Positions 35,569 to 43,412 of a DNA stretch of 64,000 bases are shown here, piece by piece. Where the stretch lies: contig CAIFEZ010000016.1 of assembly GCA_903789595.1 (NCBI GenBank), positions 1 to 64,000 of the forward strand, in the 5' to 3' direction. The notes beneath the pieces were generated by a model. It searched no databases. It was not told the DNA's origin and was given only the letters and a program-made list of their open reading frames with translations. The stretch's first letter is position 1. Each line of letters opens with the position of its first letter. A program made the position numbers and the translations under genes. Origin of the DNA: an uncultured eubacterium 1-6. Its GTDB lineage: Bacteria > Bacillota > Clostridia > Lachnospirales > Lachnospiraceae.

Positions 35569-35836
35569 GTCCATTTACCTCTTTCACTTAATTCGGTTTA
35601 CAGTGGATGCCATATCAAATGCAGGATATCTCAAATGATATGGTATATATAAATTTAGTAGACCGTTACTGTAAAAAGTGTATCACAATTATGTTCGTAA
35701 TGTATACATTCTTTTCCCGGATTTTGCAGGAAACTATGTGCATTATGAACAAATGTCAGAGAGCTTGCGGAATGATCAACAGGTGAACAATTCGGGATTG
35801 CATTTGCAGGCGTCAGGCAGCTTCTCATTCCCGCGT

Positions 35837-35962
35837 TCAGATGACGGAGGATTCGTCATCCTCTTCTTCCATATAATCGATATACTCAGACTCACACGCA
35901 AAAAGCATATATCCGCCGTCAACATAACCCATAAAACCATCGCTGATTGAATAACCTTTCAT
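35837..35962 (-). CDS. 41-residue acidic small protein
   Basis: A very short frame with a strong ribosome binding site (AAGGAGGCTTTCT before the ATG at 35962). It begins MKGYSISDGFMGYVDGGYML and continues FACESEYIDYMEEEDDESSVI: an aromatic/Gly-rich half that could form a beta hairpin, then a strongly acidic tail. The strong site and clean codons argue that it is real. I recognise no family with a known function. It stands alone, upstream of the DUF6465 gene on the same strand. Confidence 0.6.
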   Translation of the reverse strand: MKGYSISDGFMGYVDGGYMLFACESEYIDYMEEEDDESSVI

Positions 35963-36161
35963 AGAAAGCCTCCTTCTCATTATCGAAAATGAATGGAAAA
36001 CAAATAAAGAATGAAGGAATGAAAAGAACGTTATCGATGTCTTTTCATGTGATTCAGGATGGCTTCATTATGACAGATGCATGATACAAAAATATGCACA
36101 ATGAACGCGAGTTAGAAACTTTATGTAAATTTAAATTCGAATATATATTCTAAAACGGCTG
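35963..36161. other. AT-rich gap without a recognised gene
   Basis: About 200 AT-rich bases upstream of the 41-residue gene that must contain its promoter. I see no convincing reading frame or RNA here. Confidence 0.4.
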
Positions 36162-36259
36162 CTGTTCACGTGCCAATAAAACATCAAAGATTTTACAGCC
36201 GGTTTGCGAAGGGCAACAGGACTGTAAAATCCTTGCCGTATAGAAACGGGTGTGAACAG
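36162..36259. repeat. Repeat family B, short copy with perfect terminal inverted repeats
   Basis: A 98-base element bounded by CTGTTCAC (36162-36169) and GTGAACAG (36252-36259). The interior contains AAGATTTTACAGCCGGTTTG, GAAGGGCAACAGGACTGTAA and AATCCTTGCC, matching the ends of the longer copies. It looks like the minimal form of the family. Confidence 0.7.
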
Positions 36260-36350
36260 AATAACCTTAAACAGCCTGCCGGCGATCACGCACTACAGGA
36301 AAGGAAGCATATTCCATCAGATTTATGTGCACTTTCTGAGCGGATTGTGC

Positions 36351-36356
36351 TATAAT
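36351..36356 (+). promoter_or_regulatory. Candidate -10 box for the thiW operon
   Basis: TATAAT stands 44 bases before the TPP aptamer. No strong -35 is visible 16-18 bases upstream. Its place relative to the riboswitch makes it the likely start region. Confidence 0.45.
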
Positions 36357-36399
36357 GGCCACATTAAAGCAGAACGCTTTAGAAAAATCAAGAAAACAG

Positions 36400-36488
36400 A
36401 CTGGGGAGCCCGATGCATCGGGCTGAGAGGACAGATTTTGAGCTGTTGACCCATGAACCTGATTTGGATAATGCCAACGTAGGGAGCA
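36400..36488 (+). promoter_or_regulatory. TPP riboswitch upstream of thiW
   Basis: Canonical core: CTGGGGAGCC, GGGCTGAGAGG, GACCCATGAACCTGATTTGG and ATAATGCCAACGTAGGGAG. The P3 region between CTGAGAGG and ACCC differs from the thiC copy, so the two aptamers are not a recent duplication. A terminator follows at 36521-36551. Confidence 0.95.
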
Positions 36489-36520
36489 TCGCTGTTATTT
36501 ACGCGGACAACGTATGTATG

Positions 36521-36551
36521 CAGACTGTCGTTTGGCAGTCTGTTTTCTTTT
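36521..36551 (+). terminator. Riboswitch terminator in the thiW leader
   Basis: CAGACTG and CAGTCTG pair across TCGTTTGG and are followed by TTTTCTTTT. It lies 32 bases after the aptamer and forms the expression platform for thiW-thiM. The 280 bases from here to thiW hold nothing I recognise. Confidence 0.8.
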
Positions 36552-36831
36552 GTGCGGAATCCCGGGGACACCACCTGATTTCGCTGTATAAAAAGGTTAT
36601 GCATATTCTGACTTCCTGAGGTGTATTCAACCTATCATGCATATTTTGCACAGAAGAGGATCCGGGCGGAGGAGGTGAAGTGCCGGAAGAGTATGCTGCT
36701 CCGACTGTGAAAATCCAGGGTGTACATTCACGGAGGCGTCGGTATCGTGAGGAATTTTGATGCCTGGAAAGTGTCAAAATTCTCTGAAGAATGGATCATC
36801 AAATAGAAATGAGAGAAAGAAGGATCTGAAT

Positions 36832-37410
36832 ATGAATGAAGAAATGAATCCAGTCACGGTTCCGGCGGAAAAGGCGGCAGCTCAGACCGGTTTGCACACC
36901 AGGTCTGTTTCCGGAGGAATCTCTTTGAAAAAAATGGTATTTACCGCTATGCTTGCCTGTCTCGGATTTATGCTGAATACCTTTGTGTGGTTTCCGCACA
37001 TGGCTCCGTTTCAGCATTTCTGCAATGTCATGGGAGCGGTTTTTCTCGGCCCGTGGTATAATTTCGCCGCGGCCTTTCTGACCGGCTGCATGCGGGTTGC
37101 TCTGGACGGCTGCGATTTTCAGGCGGTGATCGGCGCGATTTTCGGTGCCCTGCTGTCCGGTTTTCTGTACACGAAAACGCATAAGCTCTGGGCGGCGTGG
37201 ATCGGAGAAGTCATCGGGACCGGCGTCATCAGTGCGGTACTCGCGAGTGCGATTTTTAACGTGGCGCTTCACATCAAATACGCGCTCTTCTACCTGATTC
37301 CATACTACGCTCCGGCCTCGGCGATGGGAGCAACCCTTGCTATTGCCGTTCTTCTCGTGCTGAAGCGGTCAAAGGCTCTGCCGAAGATGCAGGCGCAGCT
37401 GAACAGATGA
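36832..37410 (+). CDS. thiW: ThiW, putative thiamine-precursor transporter (ECF S component)
   Basis: 192 residues with five or six membrane helices; ThiW is a predicted ECF S component for the thiazole precursor. Features: the cytoplasmic N-terminus with SLKKMVFTAMLACLGFMLNT, HMAPFQHFCNVMGAVFLGPW, and FGALLSGFLYTKTHKLWAAW ahead of GEVIGTGVISAV. It is the first gene after a TPP riboswitch and is followed by thiM, consistent with thiazole salvage. The ATG at 36832 follows AAGAAGGATCTGAAT. The energising ECF module would be encoded elsewhere. Confidence 0.92.
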   Translation: MNEEMNPVTVPAEKAAAQTGLHTRSVSGGISLKKMVFTAMLACLGFMLNTFVWFPHMAPFQHFCNVMGAVFLGPWYNFAAAFLTGCMRVALDGCDFQAVIGAIFGALLSGFLYTKTHKLWAAWIGEVIGTGVISAVLASAIFNVALHIKYALFYLIPYYAPASAMGATLAIAVLLVLKRSKALPKMQAQLNR

Positions 37411-37536
37411 CCGTGTAAGCGGTATGGGACCTGCGGCGCGGCGTGGGAATTGATGCAGCATGCGGCACTGTTGACGGCATGAATACTTATGGAATGCAAT
37501 AATGCAAGATTGGAAGGTAAGGAAGGAATCAGAAAG

Positions 37537-38379
37537 ATGAACTATGGGGAATCCCTGCGAAGGGTGCGTGAAACGAAGCCGGCGGTGCAGTGCATCACTA
37601 ATTTTGTCACGGTTAATGACTGTGCGAATATTATTCTGGCGGCGGGAGGAACGCCGTCGATGACGATGGACGTCCGCGAGGTCCGCGAGGGCGTGGAAGG
37701 CATGGACGCCCTTGTCTGCAATCTCGGCGCGATAGAATCGGTAGACAGTATGATCATTGCGGGACAGCATGCGAATGAGCTTGGAATTCCGGTTGTTCTG
37801 GACCCGGTTGCTGCCGGGAACACAACGCTGCGGCGGTACAGTATTCGGGAGCTGCTGGAGACCGTTCATTTTACCGCGATCCGCGGAAATGCCTCCGAGA
37901 TCCGCGCGATCGCCTCCGGGGGACTTGAGGCTAGAACCGGACGCGGCGTGGATGTCAGCGCGGAGGATGAGATCAGGGCGGAGAATCTGAAAAAGACCTC
38001 AGAGATGGCGGAGGCGCTCTCCCTGCGAATCGGGAGTGTGATCGCAGTATCCGGGGAGACCGATATCGTGACGGACGGAGTACGGACAGTGATCCTCCGG
38101 AACGGCTGCGCCACGATGGCGAGAATCACCGGAAGCGGCTGTATGGTAACTTCTCTGATCGGCGGATTCTGCGGCGCCGACAGAGACAATCCCTTCCGTG
38201 CTGTGGTGAGCGCCATGACGATTATGGGACTTGCGGGGGAGACCGCAGAACAGCAGCGTCTGCGAAAGGGAACCGGGAACGCTACCTTCCGCACGGATTT
38301 GATCGATGCCGTCTTCAATATGACGCCGGAACAGGTGGATCAGGGCATCCGGTGTCAGGAGGAACAGAGGGATGCGTAA
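37537..38379 (+). CDS. thiM: Hydroxyethylthiazole kinase ThiM
   Basis: Phosphorylates the salvaged thiazole of thiamine. 280 residues of the ribokinase-like fold: PAVQCITNFVTVNDCANIIL, LAAGGTPSMT, VLDPVAAGNTTLR, IRGNASEIRAIASG and ITGSGCMVTSLIGGFCG with the catalytic Cys-containing GSGC. The start ATG at 37537 follows GGAAGGAATCAGAAAG. Its end overlaps the start of the HAD phosphatase gene by eight bases. Confidence 0.95.
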   Translation: MNYGESLRRVRETKPAVQCITNFVTVNDCANIILAAGGTPSMTMDVREVREGVEGMDALVCNLGAIESVDSMIIAGQHANELGIPVVLDPVAAGNTTLRRYSIRELLETVHFTAIRGNASEIRAIASGGLEARTGRGVDVSAEDEIRAENLKKTSEMAEALSLRIGSVIAVSGETDIVTDGVRTVILRNGCATMARITGSGCMVTSLIGGFCGADRDNPFRAVVSAMTIMGLAGETAEQQRLRKGTGNATFRTDLIDAVFNMTPEQVDQGIRCQEEQRDA

Positions 38380-39028
38380 AAAGTACGCGATTTTTGATGT
38401 GGACGGCACGCTGGCAGACTCGATGCGGTACTGGGACCGCCTCGCGGAGGACTACCTCGGACGCCTCGGCATTCCCGCATCCCGGGAGGACCTCGCGCCG
38501 ATTGAGACCATGACCATGTCCGAGAGTTCGGCGTATTTTATCCAAAGATACCATCTTGCAAAAACTCCGGAAAAGGTGATGGCGGAGATGTTTTCACTGA
38601 TACGGAGGCATTATGAGGAGGATATTCCGCTGAAGGAAGGAGCCGCCTGCTATCTCAAAAGGCTCCGGGACCGCGGCGTGCGCATGTGCGTCGCAACGGC
38701 CAATGACGCAGCGCTGTCTCAGGCGTGCTTCCGCAGGAACGGGATCCTGAGCTATTTCGACTTTTTTGTGAGCTGTGATGAAATCGGCAGGGGAAAACGG
38801 GACCCGTACATCTATGACTTCTGCCGGGACAGAATGGCCCGCGAGGCGGGCACTTCTCTTCTGCCCTCCGACGTTGCGGTATTTGAGGACGCCGCGTATT
38901 GTCTGGAGACCGCTTCGGGCGCCGGGTACTATACGGTCGCAAAGTTCGAACGGAGCTATGAAAAGGACTGGGAGAGAATCCGCGGAATTGCCGACGAATC
39001 CTATGTGAGCTGGAAGGACGCAGTGTGA
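38372..39028 (+). CDS. HAD-family phosphatase in the thiamine salvage operon
   Basis: 218 residues with the complete HAD signature: nucleophile DVDGTLADS (Asp9 and Asp11), a Thr motif in MCVATAND, the Lys in GRGKRDPYIY and the acidic VAVFEDAAYC. The helical cap lies between residues 15 and 80. Overlap with thiM and control by the TPP riboswitch suggest a role in thiamine metabolism, perhaps dephosphorylating thiamine phosphate or the pyrimidine phosphate; this is inference from context. Confidence 0.88.
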   Translation: MRKKYAIFDVDGTLADSMRYWDRLAEDYLGRLGIPASREDLAPIETMTMSESSAYFIQRYHLAKTPEKVMAEMFSLIRRHYEEDIPLKEGAACYLKRLRDRGVRMCVATANDAALSQACFRRNGILSYFDFFVSCDEIGRGKRDPYIYDFCRDRMAREAGTSLLPSDVAVFEDAAYCLETASGAGYYTVAKFERSYEKDWERIRGIADESYVSWKDAV

Positions 39029-39120
39029 CCTTTAAAACAAGGTGCGTCAATGCGGCGGACGGCAGAAAAACCACTGTTCACGGCATGTGGAAAATATCCA
39101 TTTTTTCAGCGAAGCCTGAA

Positions 39121-39190
39121 CAGAAACAGAAATAGAAACAGAGATAGAGATAGAAGCAGAAAGAGAAAGAGAAACAGAAACAGAAACAGG
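39121..39190. repeat. Hexanucleotide purine-rich microsatellite
   Basis: About eleven consecutive hexamers of the form (C/T/G)AGA(A/G)(A/G), mainly CAGAAA, giving a nearly pure purine strand. It lies between convergent genes and abuts a long inverted repeat. Confidence 0.8.
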
Positions 39191-39251
39191 CTGCCGCAGA
39201 TGTGTAATCCGAATCAGAAAATGAAACCGGAAAACACATCCGCGGCAGCCT
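39188..39251. terminator. Long inverted repeat between convergent genes
   Basis: AGGCTGCCGCAGATGTGT (39188-39205) and ACACATCCGCGGCAGCCT (39234-39251) pair with one mismatch. The plus-strand copy is followed by TTATC; the minus-strand copy by GTTTCTG. It probably ends transcription of the HAD gene and of the malic enzyme gene. Confidence 0.55.
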
Positions 39252-39312
39252 TTATCTACGCGAACAGCGAGCCACAGCCGAATGCAGAGTATTCGGGTGC
39301 GGCGAGAGGCAA
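39252..39312. repeat. Repeat family C, partial copy
   Basis: TTATCTACGCGAACAGCGAG, then AGTATTCGGGTGCGGCGAG, matches the first 60 bases of the copy at 44227 (TTTACGCGAACAGC, AGTATTCGTGTGGGGCGAGC). It ends at the malic enzyme stop. Confidence 0.6.
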
Positions 39313-39314
39313 TA

Positions 39315-40487
39315 TCAGATTCTTGCGACTCCGCTCTCGCGGGCAGCCTTAGCGACAGCCTCGGCAACAGCGGTCTTTACTCTCGGATCGAAGGCCTTCG
39401 GAAGGATGTAATCGGCAGAAAGCTCCTCGTCGGAGACAAGTCCTGCGATCGCCTTTGCGGCGGCAATCTTCATCTCGTCATTGATGTCAGAAGCGCGTAC
39501 ATCCAGAGCGCCGCGGAAAATGCCCGGGAAGCAGAGAACATTGTTGATCTGGTTCGGGAAGTCGCTTCTTCCGGTGGATACTACAGCCGCGCCTGCAGCC
39601 TTTGCGTCGTCCGGGAAGATTTCCGGTACCGGGTTAGCACATGCAAAAATGATCGGATCCTTTGCCATGCTGCGGACCATATCCTGTGTCAGTGTACCCG
39701 GCGCGGAAACGCCGATAAATACGTCTGCGCCCTTGATGACATCTGCGAGAGTGCCGGACTCGTGACAGCGGTTTGTGATCTTTGCCATCTCCTCCTTAAC
39801 CGGGTTCAGGCCTTCCCGTCCCTCATAGATTGCGCCCTTGCGGTCGGTCATGATGACGTTCTTAAGTCCCATGGAGATCAGCAGCTTGATGATGGCGATT
39901 CCCGCAGCGCCGGCTCCGGATGTCACGATCTTGATGTCCTCGATATTCTTGCCGACAACCTTGAGTGCGTTCATCAGACCTGCGAGGGTGATAACGGCGG
40001 TTCCGTGCTGGTCGTCATGGAAAATCGGGATATCGGTGCATTTCTTCAGCTTCTCTTCAATCTCAAAGCATCTGGGAGCCGCGATATCCTCCAGGTTGAT
40101 GCCGCCGAAGGAACCGGAAATGAGGGAAACGGTCTTCACGATTTCGTCGACATCGTGTGTTTTTACACAGATCGGAATGGCGTCAACATCGCCGAAGGCC
40201 TTGAACAGCGCGCATTTTCCTTCCATAACCGGCATTCCTGCCTCCGGTCCGATGTCTCCGAGGCCAAGCACGGCGGAGCCGTCTGTTACAACCGCTACGG
40301 TATTCCATCTTCTGGTCAGTTCGTAGCTCTTATTGACATCCTTCTGAATCTCCAGACAGGGCTGTGCTACACCGGGGGTATAGGCGAGACTCAGCGCTTC
40401 TGCGCTGTCTACATCAGCTCTCAGCTTGATTTCAATTTTACCCTTCCACTCATAGTGCTTTTTCAGGGATTCCTTAGCATAATCCAT
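39315..40487 (-). CDS. Malic enzyme (NAD(P)-dependent, malate to pyruvate)
   Basis: Oxidative decarboxylation of malate to pyruvate and CO2. 390 residues, the short prokaryotic form without a phosphotransacetylase domain. Motifs: LSLAYTPGVAQPCLEI, VVTDGSAVLGLGDIG, metal ligands in FHDDQHGTAVI, the nucleotide site VTSGAGAAGIAI and FACANPVPEI. The ATG at 40487 follows GGAGGATAAGCAA. It lies 112 bases downstream of the Ldh2-type dehydrogenase gene and is probably in the same transcription unit. Confidence 0.94.
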   Translation of the reverse strand: MDYAKESLKKHYEWKGKIEIKLRADVDSAEALSLAYTPGVAQPCLEIQKDVNKSYELTRRWNTVAVVTDGSAVLGLGDIGPEAGMPVMEGKCALFKAFGDVDAIPICVKTHDVDEIVKTVSLISGSFGGINLEDIAAPRCFEIEEKLKKCTDIPIFHDDQHGTAVITLAGLMNALKVVGKNIEDIKIVTSGAGAAGIAIIKLLISMGLKNVIMTDRKGAIYEGREGLNPVKEEMAKITNRCHESGTLADVIKGADVFIGVSAPGTLTQDMVRSMAKDPIIFACANPVPEIFPDDAKAAGAAVVSTGRSDFPNQINNVLCFPGIFRGALDVRASDINDEMKIAAAKAIAGLVSDEELSADYILPKAFDPRVKTAVAEAVAKAARESGVARI

Positions 40488-40599
40488 TTGCTTATCCTCC
40501 ATATATGATATAAATAAAAAATGATGCAGTGCCGTGAAAGCTGTAAAGACATCTCTTCCGGAACAGGTTACCACTCCGGAAGCATTGCTGTAAAGGGAA

Positions 40600-41730
40600 T
40601 CAGTAGTTTCCGGCGAAGAAGCTGGAGTCCTTATTGACCTGATATCCCTCGAAGTATTTGCCAAAGTCCATATGCAGGTAGGAGCAGAGATTGCTGAGCT
40701 CAACCATCGTATTGTCGTTTACCGGAATGCCGTTTTCTCTTCTGTCCTTCTCTGCAAAAATTTCCTTCTCTCCATGCGTATAGATCTGCTCCTGGCCTTC
40801 CGCCTTCGGGCTCTCGCGAAGTCTCTGAAGGTAATCGGAGAAGTTTTTCTTGATGGCTTCCGCATCTCCGAAGAAGGAAGGATTAACTGCGATGAAGCCG
40901 TGGCAGATGCCGGTCTTATCCTTGAAGGTGCAGCACTGATCCGAGTTCACGCCGTTTGAGAGAATGGAGCTGAGGATCTCGCAGACCATGCCCCATCCGT
41001 AGCCCTTGTGGCTTCCGGTCAGAGGATCATTTCCGCCGAGCGGCATGATGCCGCCGCCCTTCTTCGCCACAATGTTGGACAGAACGGTCGGCGCGTCGCT
41101 GCACGGATTTCCGTTCGCGTCGAGAGCCCATCCGTCTGGCAGCGGTTTTCCTGCCTTATTGTACATCTCGAGCTTTCCTCTGGTGACAACCGTTGTGGAG
41201 GCGTCGAAGAGGAAGGGGAAGGGATCCGCCGGAACGGCAACCGCAATCGGATTAGAACCGATCATAGCTTTCCTTCCGAAGGTCGGAACCATGATCGCCT
41301 CCGAGTTGGTCGCTGCGACGCCGATCAGTCCCTGATCGCTCGCCATTTTCGCGTAGTATCCGGCAATTCCGAAATGATTGGATTCACGGACAGACACGAT
41401 TCCGACACCGGTAGTTTTCGCTTTCTCGATCGCCTTGTTCATGGCAAAATAGGCATTGAGCTGTCCCATTCCGCTGTGTCCGTCGATAACCGCGGATACG
41501 GGCGTCTCAAATACAACCTCAGGTTTTGCGGTCGGATGAATCGTTCCCTTCTCGATACCCTTGTGGTAGCGGACCATTCTCTGCATGCCGTGGCTTTCGA
41601 TTCCGTAGAGATCGGCGGTCAGCAGAACGTCTTTGATGATTTTTCCCTCGTCATCGGAAAATCCGAAGTTGTGAAAAACATCGGTGCAAAAACGATTCAG
41701 AGTTTCATAGCTCCATTTTACGTACCCCAT
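40600..41730 (-). CDS. Malate/L-lactate dehydrogenase (Ldh2 family)
   Basis: 376 residues of the Ldh2/YlbC/ComC NAD(P)-dependent family, distinct from the usual Rossmann lactate dehydrogenases. Motifs: DLYGIESHGMQRMVRYHKGI with the conserved SHG, VVSVRESNHFGIAGYYAKMA-like VSVRESNHFGIAG, ATNSEAIMVPTFGRKAMIGS and GSHKGYGWGMVCEILSS. Members oxidise malate, lactate, ureidoglycolate or sulfolactate; with malic enzyme downstream, malate is the likeliest. A perfect TGGTNNNACCA palindrome stands 40 bases before its start. Confidence 0.9.
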   Translation of the reverse strand: MGYVKWSYETLNRFCTDVFHNFGFSDDEGKIIKDVLLTADLYGIESHGMQRMVRYHKGIEKGTIHPTAKPEVVFETPVSAVIDGHSGMGQLNAYFAMNKAIEKAKTTGVGIVSVRESNHFGIAGYYAKMASDQGLIGVAATNSEAIMVPTFGRKAMIGSNPIAVAVPADPFPFLFDASTTVVTRGKLEMYNKAGKPLPDGWALDANGNPCSDAPTVLSNIVAKKGGGIMPLGGNDPLTGSHKGYGWGMVCEILSSILSNGVNSDQCCTFKDKTGICHGFIAVNPSFFGDAEAIKKNFSDYLQRLRESPKAEGQEQIYTHGEKEIFAEKDRRENGIPVNDNTMVELSNLCSYLHMDFGKYFEGYQVNKDSSFFAGNY

Positions 41731-41769
41731 TGTACTGCTCCTTTATAAATCATTTTTTTGGTATCTTTA

Positions 41770-41784
41770 ATTGGTAATACCAAT
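41770..41784. promoter_or_regulatory. GntR/FadR-type operator upstream of the Ldh2-malic enzyme genes
   Basis: ATTGGTAATACCAAT is a perfect 15-base palindrome with the TGGTNNNACCA pattern bound by FadR-subfamily GntR regulators. It lies 40 bases before the Ldh2 start; a GntR gene of that subfamily (42500) is the next complete gene. The half-site TGGTAATA recurs near 42417, upstream of the GntR gene. Confidence 0.6.
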
Positions 41785-41846
41785 ATAACACCGCCAATAT
41801 TGAAATTCAATGATGATTTCATGGAAGGATAAGCCAAAAACGGTGT

Positions 41847-42086
41847 CTGTTCATACCCAACTCTGTACGGCAAGGATTTTACAGTCCAGTTGCCCTTCGC
41901 AAACTGGCTGTAGTAAAGTTTTATCCTGATTTTATGAAGCTGCGGAACTCCTCAGGCGCAAGCGCCTTCGTCAGACAGTCCTCGCTATCCACTTCATGAA
42001 GAATTCACGGATAAAACTTTAAACAGCCAGTAATGCTCCGGCAAAGGGACTGTAAAATCTTTGCCGCTTTAGTGGCGCACGAACAG
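41847..42086. repeat. Repeat family B, 240-base copy
   Basis: Bounded by CTGTTCAT and GCACGAACAG. Left part: GGCAAGGATTTTACAGTCC and GTTGCCCTTCGCAAACTGGC. Middle: GAAGCTGCGGAACTCCTCAG, GCGCAAGCGCCTTCGTCA. Right part: CAGCCAGTAATGCTCCGGCA and CTGTAAAATCTTTGCCG. It is an inverted counterpart of the element at 16841-17169 minus an internal segment. No reading frame of note. Confidence 0.75.
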
Positions 42087-42199
42087 TAACTAAAATGGGA
42101 AGGGGTGAGAAAAGCTGCGGCGAGGTCTGTCTCGAGCTTTGCCGCAGCCATAGGGGAAGTATTTGAGAAAGCATCGTGCCGAAGGGTTAAGTGCTCACA

Positions 42200-42349
42200 T
42201 TACTCATCAAGCGCCGGATCATGGATGCTGAAAATGAGTGAGAGAATAGAGAGTCCTAGAAGGACGAACGGTGACATGCCGGATATAAAGCTTCCAAATG
42301 GTCCGGAAACGAAAAAGCCGACGATACAAAGCAGGGCCAGAACGAGGCG
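42200..42349 (-). pseudogene. Remnant of a small membrane protein
   Basis: Read on the minus strand, the frame gives LVLALLCIVGFFVSGPFGSF, then ISGMSPFVLLGLSILSLIFS and a terminal IHDPALDE before TAA. Two clear hydrophobic helices are present, but a TAA precedes the frame directly and no usable start with a ribosome binding site exists. It looks like the 3' part of a membrane-protein gene that lost its start, or a tiny protein with a non-standard start. Confidence 0.35.
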
Positions 42350-42499
42350 TTAATAATATCTGATCCGGCGGACCGAGAAAATGCATGTCTTCGGCCGTAA
42401 AAACGGAAGGTTTCGATGGTAATATATATACGCTCATGATATAGTAACAGTGTTTATGTATAAGTCCGGTTAAGATGATTCTGATCTGCAAGGACCGGA

Positions 42500-43270
42500 A
42501 TGTCTGGCGAAGTGAGAGCGGTGAAACAGATGACAGAGCAGATTGTTTTCCATAAAGTAAACAAAGATGATGCGGTGAATGATATCCTGGATCAGATCGT
42601 TAAGGCGATCGAGGACGGTAAGCTCCGGGAGGGAGACGCGCTTCCCACCGAACGGAAGATGGCGGAGCAGATGGGCGTGTCACGGCCGGTGGTGCGGGAG
42701 GCGCTTCATTCTCTCCGGTTGCTCGGAATCATTCACCCGATTCAGGGCGGTGCAAATTATATCACCGACGATTTCAACGATTGCATGATCACGCCGCTCA
42801 CGCTGCTGTTCCGAATGAACCGGAGCACGGTGACGCAGGTGCAGCAGCTGCGGTCGTCTCTTGAAATGGAGTGTGCTTTTCTTGCGGCGGAGAAATGCAC
42901 CGAATCGGACGCTGCGGAGCTGACGCGCTATCTCAATCGGCTCGAGCAGGCGGAGAATGACCGGGAACGGGCATCCCTTGACCGCGAGCTTCACCTCAAG
43001 ATCGCTTCCATCGCGGATAATCCTATGATTTATCAGGTCCTGTGCGCCTCTTCGGTTCTGATTGAGAACATGATCACAGATATCCGCGCCCTGATCATGC
43101 AGAAGGAGAAATCCACGAAGGGTATTGACCAGGAGCACCGGAACCTGGTCAGGGCAATCACGGCGCACGATGTGCGGGATGCCACCCGGCGGATGGTTGA
43201 GCACATGTGGACCGTCACCGGTTATGTCAGAACGATCGAAGAAACTCATCGTTCTCAGCGGGAAGACTGA
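42500..43270 (+). CDS. GntR-family (FadR subfamily, FCD domain) regulator
   Basis: About 256 residues: an N-terminal winged helix (GKLREGDALPTERKMAEQMG, VSRPVVREALHSLRLLGII) and an FCD ligand domain with metal-site residues in ELHLKIASIADNPM and HRNLVRAITAHDVRDATRRM. AAGGACCGGA precedes the ATG at 42500; an ATG at 42530 is a possible alternative start. The nearby TGGTNNNACCA operator at 41770 makes control of the malate/lactate genes likely. FCD regulators usually respond to small organic acids. Confidence 0.92.
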   Translation: MSGEVRAVKQMTEQIVFHKVNKDDAVNDILDQIVKAIEDGKLREGDALPTERKMAEQMGVSRPVVREALHSLRLLGIIHPIQGGANYITDDFNDCMITPLTLLFRMNRSTVTQVQQLRSSLEMECAFLAAEKCTESDAAELTRYLNRLEQAENDRERASLDRELHLKIASIADNPMIYQVLCASSVLIENMITDIRALIMQKEKSTKGIDQEHRNLVRAITAHDVRDATRRMVEHMWTVTGYVRTIEETHRSQRED

Positions 43271-43321
43271 AAATACAGTACGGACCACAGGAACGTCAGA
43301 TGCACGGGCAGATATGTAATT

Positions 43322-43412
43322 CTTACGGGGAAGGCTGGACCGACACCGCTCTTACGAGGGAGTCTGAACCGGCACTGCCCTTATGATGGAGTCTGGACCG
43401 GCACTGCCCTCT
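43322..43412. repeat. Three tandem ~29-base repeats at the Lrp gene 3' end
   Basis: The end of the Lrp gene (GGCAGTGCCGGTCCAGACTC on the minus strand, coding AVPVQTPS and stop) is followed downstream by two more imperfect copies. The second would again encode AVPVQTPS then stop; the third is more diverged. Confidence 0.65.

Noticed and set aside
42105..42353. Plus-strand 82-residue frame after repeat B
   Set aside because: No ribosome binding site fits and the translation is low-complexity; the opposite strand has a more convincing membrane-protein remnant.
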